From Rhododendron vialii (Eukaryota; Streptophyta; Magnoliopsida; Ericales; Ericaceae), in NCBI RefSeq assembly GCF_030253575.1, contig NC_080559.1, positions 4,238,501 through 4,302,500 on the forward strand: a stretch of DNA of 64,000 nt, given 5' to 3'. Of the stretch, positions 45,401-55,944 are shown one piece after another. The position numbers were made by a program, and so were the translations under genes. Numbering within the stretch: the first letter of the stretch is position 1; each line of letters opens with the position of its first letter. The notes under the pieces are model-generated. The model was not told where the DNA came from and did no database searches. It saw nothing but the letters and a program-made list of their open reading frames with translations.

Positions 45401-46376
45401 ATGGCAAACGAGGAGTCATTATCTGTTTGTACGTCGACGATATGCTTATTTTTGGTACAGACCAAGAGAGCATTCAGAGTACAAAAGTATTTCTTTCTGC
45501 TAATTTTAGTATGAAAGATATGGGTATTGCTGATGTAATATTGGGTATAAGAATTAAAAGAAGTGGTGGTCACTTGATTCTATCCCAGGAACATTACATT
45601 GAGAAGATTCTAAAGAAGTTTAATCACTTTGAAAGCAAACCGGTGTCTACTCCGTATGACTCTCAATCACCATTGGACCTTAATGAGGGGAGAGCTGTAT
45701 CACAACTAGAGTATTCTAGAGTGATTGGCAGCTTGATGTATGCCATGACAAGTACAAGACCGGACATTGCATATGCGGTGGGGAGACTTAGTAGGTATAC
45801 TAATAATCCTGGGCATGTACATTGGAATGCAGTATATAGAGTACTGCGGTACCTCAAATGGACTATAGATTATGGAATAGTCTATAGTGGATATCCTTCG
45901 GTTCTAGAAGGATACACTGATGCTAGTTGGATTACTGAGCGGAATGATCACTCGTCAACGAGTGGTTGGGTGTTTACACTTGGTGGAGGGTCAATCTCCT
46001 GGGGATCTAAGAAGCAAACGTTGATAACAGACTCGACCATGGCAGCCGAGTTTGTAGCATTAGCTTCTGGTAGTAAGGAGGCAGAATGGCTGAGAAATCT
46101 GTTGCTGGAAATTCCAGTGTGGCCAAGCCTATGCCACCTGTATCGCTGCATTGTGATAGTCAAGCTACGTTGTCGCGAGCGTATAACCAAGTGTATAATG
46201 GAAAGTCCAGGCATATTGGACTAAGGCATAGCTATGTGAGACAATTGATTGTTGATGGGGTGATAACCATTGATTTTGTTAAGTCAAGTCAAAACTTGGC
46301 GGATCCTTTTACGAAAGGCCTTGCAAGGGATTTGGTGTTGAAAACATCAAAGGGAATGGGACTTTTGCCCAATTAG
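42436..46376 (+). CDS. Copia gag-pol polyprotein with one late frameshift
   Basis: The polyprotein copies and integrates the element. The ATG lies 22 bases after the LTR. Order: gag (UBN2-like, about 1-230), CCHC zinc knuckle (C249, C252, H257, C262), protease DSG (303-305), HHCC integrase finger (from H430 and H435), integrase core (D490, D553, E586), then reverse transcriptase (DVKTAFLNGEL with D914; YVDD at 999-1002). RNase H follows (GYTDASW, then AAEFVALASGSKEAEWL). This order (integrase before RT) defines Copia. The open frame ends at 46224 (1262 aa). One A is missing near 46124, and the last ~80 codons (KPMPPVSLHCDSQATL...) run in another frame to 46376. So RNase H is truncated in this copy. 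Confidence 0.95.
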
Positions 46377-46934
46377 TTTAATCACTCCTGGTGGAAACTC
46401 AATTCAACCGGTTGATACTCTCAATCTCTTGAGTTCAATGAGAAACTACACCATATGTCGTGATTGGAAACACTTTAAAGCTATTTTACACATTCCAAGG
46501 TAAAGTGTTTTGTACCTATAATGTGAAATACAAAGGAGGTTGAACTACTTAGTTCTTAATAGATTGTTTTGTGCTAATGTTATAAGAGCACAGATAGCGA
46601 TCTACCTATATGAATGTGGAGGTGGTGCCGCTTCCTATAGGTCACAGGGGCTAGACCTTAGAGCGTTCATGAAATCAAGATAAAAGACCCAAGGCCAGTT
46701 CACGGGTCAACCGATTGGGATATCTGCACTATTTGGAGGATTATGTGTGAGACACATCCGGTTGGTCGACAGAGGACAACTAGTTCAAAGACACGTCTAC
46801 TATGCTGCCCTGACCAGCTTTGATATGTTTTCACTAAGTGAATAGTTGAAGTCGCAAGACACTATTTATGTATGCATAAACCTTGTAGTAAAAACCGAGA
46901 ATATTTCATCTGTATTTCGAAAATGGTGGGGGAT
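46377..46934 (+). other. Copia 3' untranslated region and polypurine tract
   Basis: This is non-coding sequence between pol and the 3' LTR, ending in the purine-rich AAATGGTGGGGGAT. A related but diverged stretch lies in the truncated Copia element at 59873-60424. Confidence 0.8.
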
Positions 46935-47818
46935 TGTTGGAGATTTTCAAAATAAAAGAGTCGTCGGTTTTGGTTTTGTAAAATTCCTTGTTTCCTTAGA
47001 ATGCTTGTTTTTCCTCTTTGTGAGCTTTGTCCCACATTGGTAAGCTGAGAGATGTTGGAGTGGTATATATTAGGAAACATTCCTAATATAAGTAACTAAT
47101 GATCTAGTGTGGTGCAGCCCTTTGGTGCTTCGCACCATACCGGCAGAGCCGGTACACACTCACACACGCACGCGCACGCGCGTGCGCGGCGTGGGCAGTG
47201 TGGCGTGGGCTGTGGTGCATTGTGGCGCTTTAGCAGTGCACTTTGCACTTAGCACGTCAGCGCTAGGCGCCTTGTTGGCGCCATTTCTTATTGCGAGTTG
47301 GCAGTAAGGTGACGCTGACGTGGATGACACGTGTCTCACGCGTGGCAAGACTGATCGATCTGGACCATAGGATCTGATCCAACGGTCAGATTAGATCGGA
47401 TGCATACCCATTCTCAATGGGTGCGTAGTGGCCTATAAATAGACCACTACTTTACAGAATCCAGTGCTGATAATGACACACATAATCCGAATTTCTCCCA
47501 CATCTCTCTCTATATTTTCTAGCATTCATTCTGCGTTCTGTTTTGCTGCAGAAAATAGAACACAGTGGTTCTCGGTTCCTATATTCGTTCAAGCAGATAT
47601 TCTGTCCGTTTCGTTAGTGCAAACGAAAACGGAAAGAACATCAAGTTCGGGCTTCGATTTATCTTGAAGGCAGGTTTGTTGTAACCCTTTGCATACCGAA
47701 ATTGGTGGGAGCAAATACTGTCTTTAGGAAAGCGACATAGTCGTGACTCGAAGTGTATTTCAGCATTTGTGGAGATTTCGCCAACAGTTCAGAATTTGCA
47801 GCAGCCATTTTTCCAACA
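46935..47818 (+). repeat. 3' LTR of the Copia element, 884 bp
   Basis: The TATA box TATAAATA is at 47434-47441. Relative to the 5' LTR it lacks the tandem duplication and the segment between GTGGCAAG and ACTGATCGATCTGG. It carries a different GC-rich stretch at 47178-47262. The last ~470 bases are almost identical to the 5' LTR. Confidence 0.93.
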
Positions 47819-48900
47819 CTTTATAGTCCTATTTTTCACAGGTTGCCGATATGAATTGAGCGCTAGCTTATGTGTTCTGCCCTCCTTTTATGTGTAGTGG
47901 AGCTTGAGTCTTCTGGCTTCCTTGTGCTGGGTGATGGTATTGCGGTTATGTGTTCTTTCTCGTGACAGTTGGTCGATTCGTTTGGTGGTACATGCACTGA
48001 GTCTTAAGTACCATTTAATTGGGATCAGCTACGTGATTTTTTCTCCAATGTCCATGTCCAAGGCATCATGTTCTGTAATATCCAAAATGCCTCGGGCCTT
48101 TATTGTGACGTGTGTAATGCTGTTCTACAAGATGGCAGTTTTTTTTTTTTTTTTGCTTTGTTTTGTTTTGTGGGCATACTGATTTGTTTGGTGGACCATC
48201 TGTAATGCAACAGTTATATGTGCTCTCATTTTCTCTGTATGAATGAACCTATGGAATTTGTTATTTTGCTTTGTTCGGTGAACTACGGATTATAATACTC
48301 TTATGTAATGGACTTGGTTGTATCGCTTTTATTTTCTTCGAATGAATTGCACATATTTTGCTGAATGATCCATCTACTGTGAATGTGTCCTTCAGAGGCG
48401 TGGTTCTCTTTGGGAACTATTCCATTAACTTAATCCATTAAGTTATGTTTGATTTTGTTGGTTAAGTTTGTATTGTTAACTTTGCTTTGGAAAATAAATT
48501 TGCAGGGCCTGCATACTCGATTTATCTAGTTTAGTTTATGTTCCCGGTTGTGGTTTTATTTCGTGTTTATTTTGTTATTCTGGTCATACAACTTTCCTCA
48601 TGCAATAAAAGCAAATAAATTTAGCTTCTTTAGCTCTGTTTTCTTTCAATCTCTTATCGATTCATCGCATTCCACCTAGTGAATTCATGCTCCGAACAAA
48701 TCATCTTAAGATTCAACGTTGTATTAGGATCCAAGAATAGACTTTCATCGACACGAGCTAAAACTTCTATTAATTCCTACTATGTGTTTTGCATAGGAAA
48801 TAGGAATACTAAAATGATGAAAGCTATTGTTCGCAATCAAAGAGAACATTGACAGTTAATGCGAGGTTGTCCGTTGTTACTCATAGTCAGAATGATGTAA
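47819..48900. repeat. CNL 3' flanking block, copy 2
   Basis: It continues the flank interrupted by the Copia element and matches 18669-19690 and 53350-54250. Its copy of the small MPRAF reading frame (48087) has lost one T and is frameshifted. Confidence 0.85.
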
Positions 48901-49369
48901 CAAGCTCTGTGAAAATTTCAGCTATAGAAAATATTTCCTGAAGTAATGCGCCAAAATTTTAACTTTTAACTAACGTGTCGGGTTATCGAGTTATGGAAAG
49001 CACCAACCTATCCATGACTTACAGCAAATAAGCACCGGTACATGATACTCAAGGCAAAGCCCTGCATCAAGAAGACATAGGAGTCGACAAGTCATCTAGA
49101 GTGCTGCGATCCTGTGCTGAAGGAAACCAAGTAAACAGACCACACACCTTTCTAATCGGAGAGACAACAATTCCAATTGCCAGTAAGAGCACCTGATAGC
49201 AAATCTGTGTTCGTTCACTGCTTCTCAGTCACAAAAAATACACACCCCTAACTCTGCTTTCTCGTTAACGAAAAGTACACATAACGTAGCTCCTCTTGAA
49301 ACCGTACTTAGTTTCTTGATCTGGAATAACAATTCCCTGCGGAATACGCAGAATAGATTGCTTGTAGAG
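48901..49369. other. No gene seen
   Basis: Nothing recognised. The right edge includes GGAATACGCAGAATAGATTG, downstream of the PPR fragment. Confidence 0.4.
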
Positions 49370-49770
49370 GATACATTGCACGTCTGCTCGTCCGGGACAC
49401 AACCAGAATCAATGGAGAAGGAGAATCGATGGTGAGCTTCAGAGAAGTGGCGGGACTTGCAGAGGGCGTGTATTATGCTGCTGATATTGAAAGAGTCAGG
49501 GAAGTAGCCACGGAGGCAGAGATGGTCGAGAATGCGAAGGGCTCCATCAACATCGTTGTCCACAGCACAGAGTGTGAATCTCTTTGGTCCAGTAATTCCT
49601 GTTGGTTATGCTCACTTCTCGTTCATCTGGTTCCTGCGCTGGTTGTGGTGGTTGAGAGACAGAGAGAGAGTGATCTAGTTATGATTCTACTGTTGATTGC
49701 AGTTTTAGGTGATGGAAACGGCTTGAGAAACATTACTACCTTCACATGTTTTGGTGTTGCTTTCAATTAG
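49370..49770 (-). pseudogene. PPR (pentatricopeptide repeat) gene 5' fragment
   Basis: On the minus strand about 49380-49600 reads EIHTLCAVDNDVDGALRILD and then LCLRGYFPDSFNISSIIHAL. This is one and a half PPR motifs in the usual spacing, continuing to GCVPDEQTCNV before unrelated sequence begins. Upstream (to about 49770) another frame gives a Ser/Thr-rich stretch (SRIITRSLSLCLSTTTT) that could be an organelle targeting peptide, out of frame by an indel near 49610. PPR proteins bind organellar RNA. Only the N-terminal part is present, with no further repeats. Confidence 0.7.
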
Positions 49771-50158
49771 CCGTTGGTGTTTCCTCTTCATGCGAGTTGG
49801 TAAGGAAGAAATAGCATAACAGTGGTGTTCCTTGCCCCTGTGCTAGCCTTGCAAAATTCCAGTGTCATCAGCGAACAAGAGATGGCTGATCGCTGAGCTA
49901 CCCCTTCAAATGCGTACACCATGTATTATGCAGGTGATCTAGTCGGAGCAAAATAAAGTATTAGCGATGCTTATCACCACAATCATTCGTGAGTAACTAG
50001 ATAACTGCTTCATTTCCTTAAGAAAACAGTATTTTAACAGACTTCATTCGTATAACAGATGTCAGAAATGAATAGATAGAAGACATTTTGGTCATCATGG
50101 TTACCTAGAGAGAAGTTACAACTTAAACAAAAAAATAGAACTGCTGCAAAGGATGAAG
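49771..50158. other. No gene seen
   Basis: Nothing recognised. Confidence 0.4.
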
Positions 50159-50735
50159 ATACTACATTAGGCGCACCCAGCAAGGGGCACGTGGGGTCAC
50201 CTGCCCCCACCCCATCCCAACACCTTTTTTTTTTTTTTTTATTTAAATTTATAGTTAATTATTTATGTAAAAATGAGTTTTTTTTTTTTTTTTTGGCAAA
50301 AATGAGCGGGAGAACTAAAAACCCACACAGAAAACTCGACAGGGAAAACTCGCTCAACGCTTGATTTACTTTGTCGTTGTTAGTCACTTGTCTCTGTGGT
50401 CGTCGCCCGTCACTTCACCGTTTTCCTCACCAATCATCAATTAAATTTGGGGCTACACGACAAAAGTAACATTTTATTGAAAGAACTTTTAATTTGGGGC
50501 TACATAATTCAGGACTTTTTATTCTTTTCTTTTAAGATTCGTAATATATATCTTGATTGTTTTTGGGAAAATTAGGCCTTCATTTCTTTACTTGGTTTTT
50601 ACCTAATCAATGAAATTTACAATTCAATTTTTCATAGTTTGTGCCTTTGCGCTTAATTTCGATTTTTGCTTAAGGTTATTAGTATAATGTGCCCCCACAT
50701 GAGACAAATTCTGGGTTCGCGCCACTGTGACTACA
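50159..50735. mobile_element. Probable non-autonomous DNA element with GGCGC ends
   Basis: The left end GGCGCACCCAG with GCCCCCAC, and the right end GTGCCCCCACATGAGAC with GGGTTCGCGCC, are imperfectly inverted. The interior is T-rich, with two AATTTGGGGCTACA copies (50444, 50491) and no coding capacity. No target duplication was confirmed. Confidence 0.4.
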
Positions 50736-53065
50736 TATACATGAGAAGTTAAGAAATACAGTGAACACATAAGTCCAAAATGAAATTGATGACTACACAA
50801 CAAATGATTAGGATTTAGGGGGCATCTGTGGTTTATTGTACATGTTGATTAGGTATCCTATGCAAGTCAGACATCCCCGACCAATGGCGAAGACCTGGAC
50901 AAGAACTGCATGCCGACCAATGCTTTACTTGTTGGTCTCAACATATATTGTTACGAAAACCTGGACAAGAACTGCATGGCTTGTGCAAATGCAAAATTTA
51001 CATCTAATTCTTCTTCAAATCTAAGAACTCAAAGAGATGCAATACGTAACCTTCTCATCTAAAGCGGCAGGAAAAAGGACATTAGAGTGACATCAGGGAA
51101 CAGTGACGAGCACATTTTGCCTACATAACAAGGACGAGAAGACAGGGACAATGATGGTTGTTTTGGTGGTGGTGGTATTAGGATCGATGAACCAAACCAT
51201 GCAAGGTGATGATTCGGCGAAAAATATCAGCCTTCTTACAAAACAAATGTTAATTAACTAATGTTTCCAAAGATATGTTCATCTTCCATGAGATGGATGC
51301 AGGAACAATGAAGTAACAGAAACTACCAGCGTAACTACAAAATAGTCTCAAACACTTCTTTTCCTAATATTATTTGATTGACCATCTACCAGGGGTCCCT
51401 AGTTCTGTTTTCTTTCCCTTTTTCCTTCTTGTTCCGTAATGGCAAATTTTAGGGCTCCAGTCCTCCCCGTCCATACCCTCATCGATTGGGAATTACATGG
51501 GTACTGTCATTGTTGTTGTTATGGGCGCCCCTAGTTCATCAAGCAAGTATATGATAATAAGAGAACCCGTAAAGATAGTAGTTTCATAAAATAGAATTTG
51601 AAAAACTAAATGAAAAGTAGTAAAAAAAAATTGCACAACTACAATGACAGGAACCATTAGTTGGGCGAATTATTCTGTTTTGCCCTACGAATTCTGAGAA
51701 AGTCTTTACCGATATTTATTGGAGCTGATTTTTTTACAAAAACCCAAAAAATATTTTAAAAAAATGAGTGATTCGGATCATTTTGTGGGATCCCGATATG
51801 GGCCCCACACAAATGTATGTGCATGATATGTGCAAGAACATTAATTTGTGCAAGTAGCACGGTTGTTTTTCAAATGTGAGTAAAAGATTAATTTTTTTTT
51901 ATGAAGCACTTCAATGGACAAAATCTACCCTAAGCACAAATTTGAATAAAAGCTTCATTAATAGCATGATTTTAAATTTGAGAGGGAGAAAATAGTTACA
52001 GAGTACAATATTTCAGTAAAAGTTTGACTCTTCCTTGATTGGAGTAAAGATTTGTGTAAAACTCAATTGGCAAAAAAAAAAAAAAATGTTTGATAAGGGC
52101 TTGAAATGCTCTAACGAACGGAGAAAATTGAGATCTTAAAAAAAAAATGCATCACCTACCCCTTGTACATATACTCTCAAATAGAGAATTTAAATACTCC
52201 TATTTTATTTTAAAAAGTATATTTAGAGGGTATTACTATTCACACATGAATCACACACCTCTAATTCCATCTCTATTTCGTTGAAAACTCAATAATCTTT
52301 CATTTTTCCAACAAAATTACTAAATGTTTTCGCATAATAAATTGAACATGTGTCTTGTTTCAAAGATAATGTTGGGACCATTTAATAGTTTAATTTTGTA
52401 AAATATAAATGTATAGAGTAAAATTTATATGCATTTGGAGATTAAAATCTTCTCTCAAGATCATCCTCTCAACTAGAGAAGAGTTTTATAGGATGGATTG
52501 AAGCACCTCCATACTCTCAAATTAATAGAGATACAGAAGGTGGATTGGGGATGCTTTTGTAGCCCCCCACGGCCCTACCACCATCACCCACCATCGACCG
52601 CCAACACCACCTCTTACCCCAACCCCTCTTCTATTTTGCACTCCAGGTGGGTTCACGCTATTTTGTGTAAACGGTATTTGGTATTTTTGCTATTTTAGTC
52701 CAAAAATACCCACTATTCAGCAAAAGTCATTGCTCTTAATTTTGTTGTCTAAATGGTATTTTTGGTACTTTTAGTGAAAGCAAGTGGTATTTTAGCGCTT
52801 ATACGAAGACAAAAATAATAATGTGAACTCACTGAAAATTGCATCTACAATTAATACTCAATCAAGGTTCAAAATTGTGGAATTAAAAGAGGGTGAGATG
52901 TAAACAAGGAATACTATGTACAAAAAAAATAAGGAATATTTAAATATCTATCCTCTTTATCCATGCCATGTAAGAATTCATCCCGCCTATTTTTTATACT
53001 TATGTTTTCATCCTTCCATTTTGTAAATTACCCTTATTACCCTTTTACACTATTTTATAATACAC

Positions 53066-53067
<2 letters not shown>
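50736..53067. other. Intergenic, no gene recognised
   Basis: It holds only short reading frames. A 22-bp direct repeat (ACCTGGACAAGAACTGCATG) occurs near 50893 and 50961. The rest is AT-rich and unassigned. Confidence 0.45.

Positions 53068-53115
<48 letters not shown>
53068..53115. repeat. (GA)n microsatellite
   Basis: About 24 uninterrupted units between TACACATA and CTTTTACTG. Confidence 0.95.
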
Positions 53116-53117
<2 letters not shown>

Positions 53118-53349
53118 TTACTGTTTCCTAAATTTGTGGGATTTGAATGAATATGGAAGCATATGCAATCAAAAATCCTATGTGTACCGACCAAAATGTA
53201 GGGAAATCGTACCGACGGCCGTGCGCGGCCGTCTCCGGCCACCGGACGGCCGATCCGAGCCGTCCAAAAAATTTTAAAAAAAAAACCGAGGGGCCCAATG
53301 CGGGAATCAACGGCATCCGATGTGTGTAGGGTGCTTGATCTAAACACCC
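53116..53349. other. GC-rich unassigned segment
   Basis: 53205-53310 is GC-rich with CGGCCGT and CCGTCC words. It ends in GGGTGCTTGATCTAAACACC just before the flanking block resumes. It replaces the CNL-proximal part of the flanking block and may be a small transposon remnant. Confidence 0.35.
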
Positions 53350-54470
53350 TATTTTTCGTGTATATATGTATGCTGTGTTGGTGCTGGTGTGCTGGGTGAA
53401 GGTATTGTGGTTTTGTGTTTTTCACTCTCATGACAGTTGGTCGATTTGTTTGGTGGTACAAGCACCGAGTCTTAACTTCCATTTAATTGGGATCAATTAC
53501 ATGATTTTTTCTCCAATGCCCCTGCCCAAGGCATCTTCCGTAATGTCCAAAATGCCTAGGACCTTTTATTGTGACGTATGTAATGCTGTTCTACAAGATG
53601 GCAGTTGTTTTTTTCGCTTTGTTTTGTGGACGTACTGATTTATTTGGCGGACTATCTGTAATGCAACGGTTATATGTGCTCTCATTTTCTCTGTATGAGT
53701 GAACCTATGGAATTGGTTATTTCGCTTTGTTAGGTGAACTATGATTATAAAACTCTTGTGTAATGGAATTGGTTATTTCGCTTTTATTTTCTTCGAATGA
53801 ATTGCTTATATTTTGTAGAAGGATCCATTTGCTGTAAATGTACCCTCCAGAGGCGTGGCTCTCTTTTGGAACTATTCCATGAACTTACCAAGTTACGTTT
53901 GATTTTGTTGGTTAGCTTTGTATTGTTAACTTTGCTTCAGAAAATAAATTTGCAGGACCTGCGTACTCGATTCATCTAGTTTAGTTTATGTTCCCGATTG
54001 TGGTTTCATTTCGTGTTTATTTTGTTATTCTGGTCATACAACTTTTCTCGTGCAGTAGAAGCAAATAAATTTAGCTTCTTTCCCTCTGTTTTCTTTCAAT
54101 CTTTTACTTGTTCATCGCATTCCACCTAGTGAATTCATTCTCCCAACAAATCATCTTAAGATTCAACGTCGTATTGGGATTACAAGCATAGACTTATATG
54201 GACGTGAGCTAAAACTTCTATTAATTCCTGCTATGTGTTTTTGCTTAGGAATACTAAAATGATAAAAGCGATTAATAGAGGATATTTTGGTGAATATTTG
54301 TACTGTAAAATGTAGGTTGTCTCCCTAATTTACCAGAAAAATATTATACGAGTCTGTCAAGTGTCAGCTGAAACTCTCAAGTTCTCGACTACTAAAGCTC
54401 TTCCAATGTTATCAAGTAGTGGGTCAGCTCAATGTTTGAGCTTGTTCAGCTCCTCCCGCCCTAGAATAGA
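53350..54470. repeat. CNL 3' flanking block, copy 3
   Basis: It matches 18780-19900 and 47925-48800. No CNL gene precedes it on the plus strand, so its gene was lost or replaced. The small reading frame MPRTFYCDVCNAVLQDGS is open here (53552 to 53638). Confidence 0.85.
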
Positions 54471-55944
54471 CAGGGCTACATAATCCTTTACTAACGAAAA
54501 ACAAAAGATCGATATCCGAACAATTTAAACGCTGAAATTATATTCTAACATGTTCTGCAGGATCTGAAAATGAGAAGATGTTAGATGTCATTTTGGCTCC
54601 GTACTCCACAGGTAATGGGTTTCTTTTTTTTGGAAGAGACTGTGTTTGATTTGTAATTTTGAGATTTATTTTTGAGATAAAAAAGTTCAATAGATTTGCG
54701 TATTTTTTCGTCTTTAGTAAACTTTTTTACTAATATTTTGACAAACTCTTTTATTTTTTGAATAGATGTACGTCATGTACATCCAAAAAGTAAAAAATAA
54801 GTAAAAAAAAATTGACAAAAAATCACTAAAAACTAAAAAACAACGATAACAGTCAAAAGTTTTGGAGAGATTAATTCTGAGATGAGAACCAAACAAAGTG
54901 GATCTCACTTTCACTGACCCAAACTCCAAATGTATACCCAAAACCCCTCTCAATTATTTTCTCTCTCAAATGCTTATTAGAATGGCTTATTTTACAGAGG
55001 TATTTATAAAGCGGAAGGGAAAATTACAAAAGATTTCCAAAAGTCAGTATGGAAGCTTTGCTTCATCTCTTTGAAATTGAGCCACACTCGATTTCCGCGG
55101 GATGAAATCTCCAACACATTCTTCATCGTCTTTCGGTGCCCAGGTATCCACCGTAACTCTTTCCTCTTTCGAAGACGAACCAAGCAATGACCTGTACATT
55201 TATTTTCCAAAGCGAAAGAGGTAAAAAGAGAGCCAATGAACAAAATTAACCTAAGAGAAATTGGAAGGCTATGTATAAGTATTCTTAAAAGAGAACCGCA
55301 CCCCTGAAAACGCAAGCGAAATCCAGGAAATTCTGACACTGATAGTAACTCAGAGAGCTCAATCTCGTCTCTAAAAGCCTGGTCAAACAATGATCTCTGT
55401 AATGAAACAAGTTTAGGATATCAACAAAATTATGGGTTGGTGATGTATTTTTAACTAAATTAGGGCTTTAACATCAATTTGTTTTCCCCGAAGAGTGGCG
55501 TCATGCCTAGCTCATTTAGTCTTCCTTCACAGATAAATTGGGCATACTTAAAATTAACTGTGATAGCAAGAGTAAGCTTGCGGACTTCAACCCTTCCCTA
55601 GATCCCGTATACACGGAAACTTCGTGCACTAGGTTCGCCCTTTAGTAACTCTAATAGCAAACTTATAAGATTCTAGATCACACATGGGGTGGTAGCCTGG
55701 TTTTGATTACAAGCGTAGGCCTAGTAGAGTGACATTTTTCCTGTCTAATAATTGAGAAATTTTTATGGAATACGACCTGCACTATTAGCAGTAAATATTT
55801 TGTTGCTCCCTATTCTAGCTCCTGAATTGCAGAACTCTTTTCATTTGATTTGGCAACGTGACCTTCGATGATTCTTCTACTAGCATTCTTTTATTTATGT
55901 GGATATGTATATATGCAAAACAGACTTTTCACATTAGGAATGAA
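54471..55944. other. 3' flank of the minus-strand CNL, with a foldback MITE
   Basis: About 54697-54840 is a foldback element of family G (TATTTTTTCGTCTTTAGTAA on the left; ACTAAAAACTAAAAAA on the right; the centre near GTACGTCATGTAC is palindromic). The rest is paralogous to 28500-29604. No other gene is seen. Confidence 0.55.

Larger units (their letters stand above)
41142..47818 (+). mobile_element. Near-complete Copia LTR retrotransposon
   Basis: It has two LTRs (41142-42414 and 46935-47818), both starting TGTTGGAGATTTTC and ending TTTTTCCAACA. A perfect target duplication CTTTA lies at 41137-41141 and 47819-47823. The paralogous empty site is GTCCTTTATAGTCC near 18667. One gag-pol reading frame lies between the LTRs. 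The polypurine tract AAATGGTGGGGGAT (46921-46934) abuts the 3' LTR. Apart from large indels the LTRs are almost identical, pointing to a recent insertion after the CNL duplication. The usual TGGTATCAGAGC primer site is absent. Confidence 0.96.

Noticed and set aside
49429..49770. 113-codon plus-strand frame
   Set aside because: It is antisense to the PPR fragment, whose repeat motifs are on the minus strand.
50836..51024. Frame with repeated KTWTRTA
   Set aside because: It is short, and the repetition comes from a small direct DNA repeat with no gene context.
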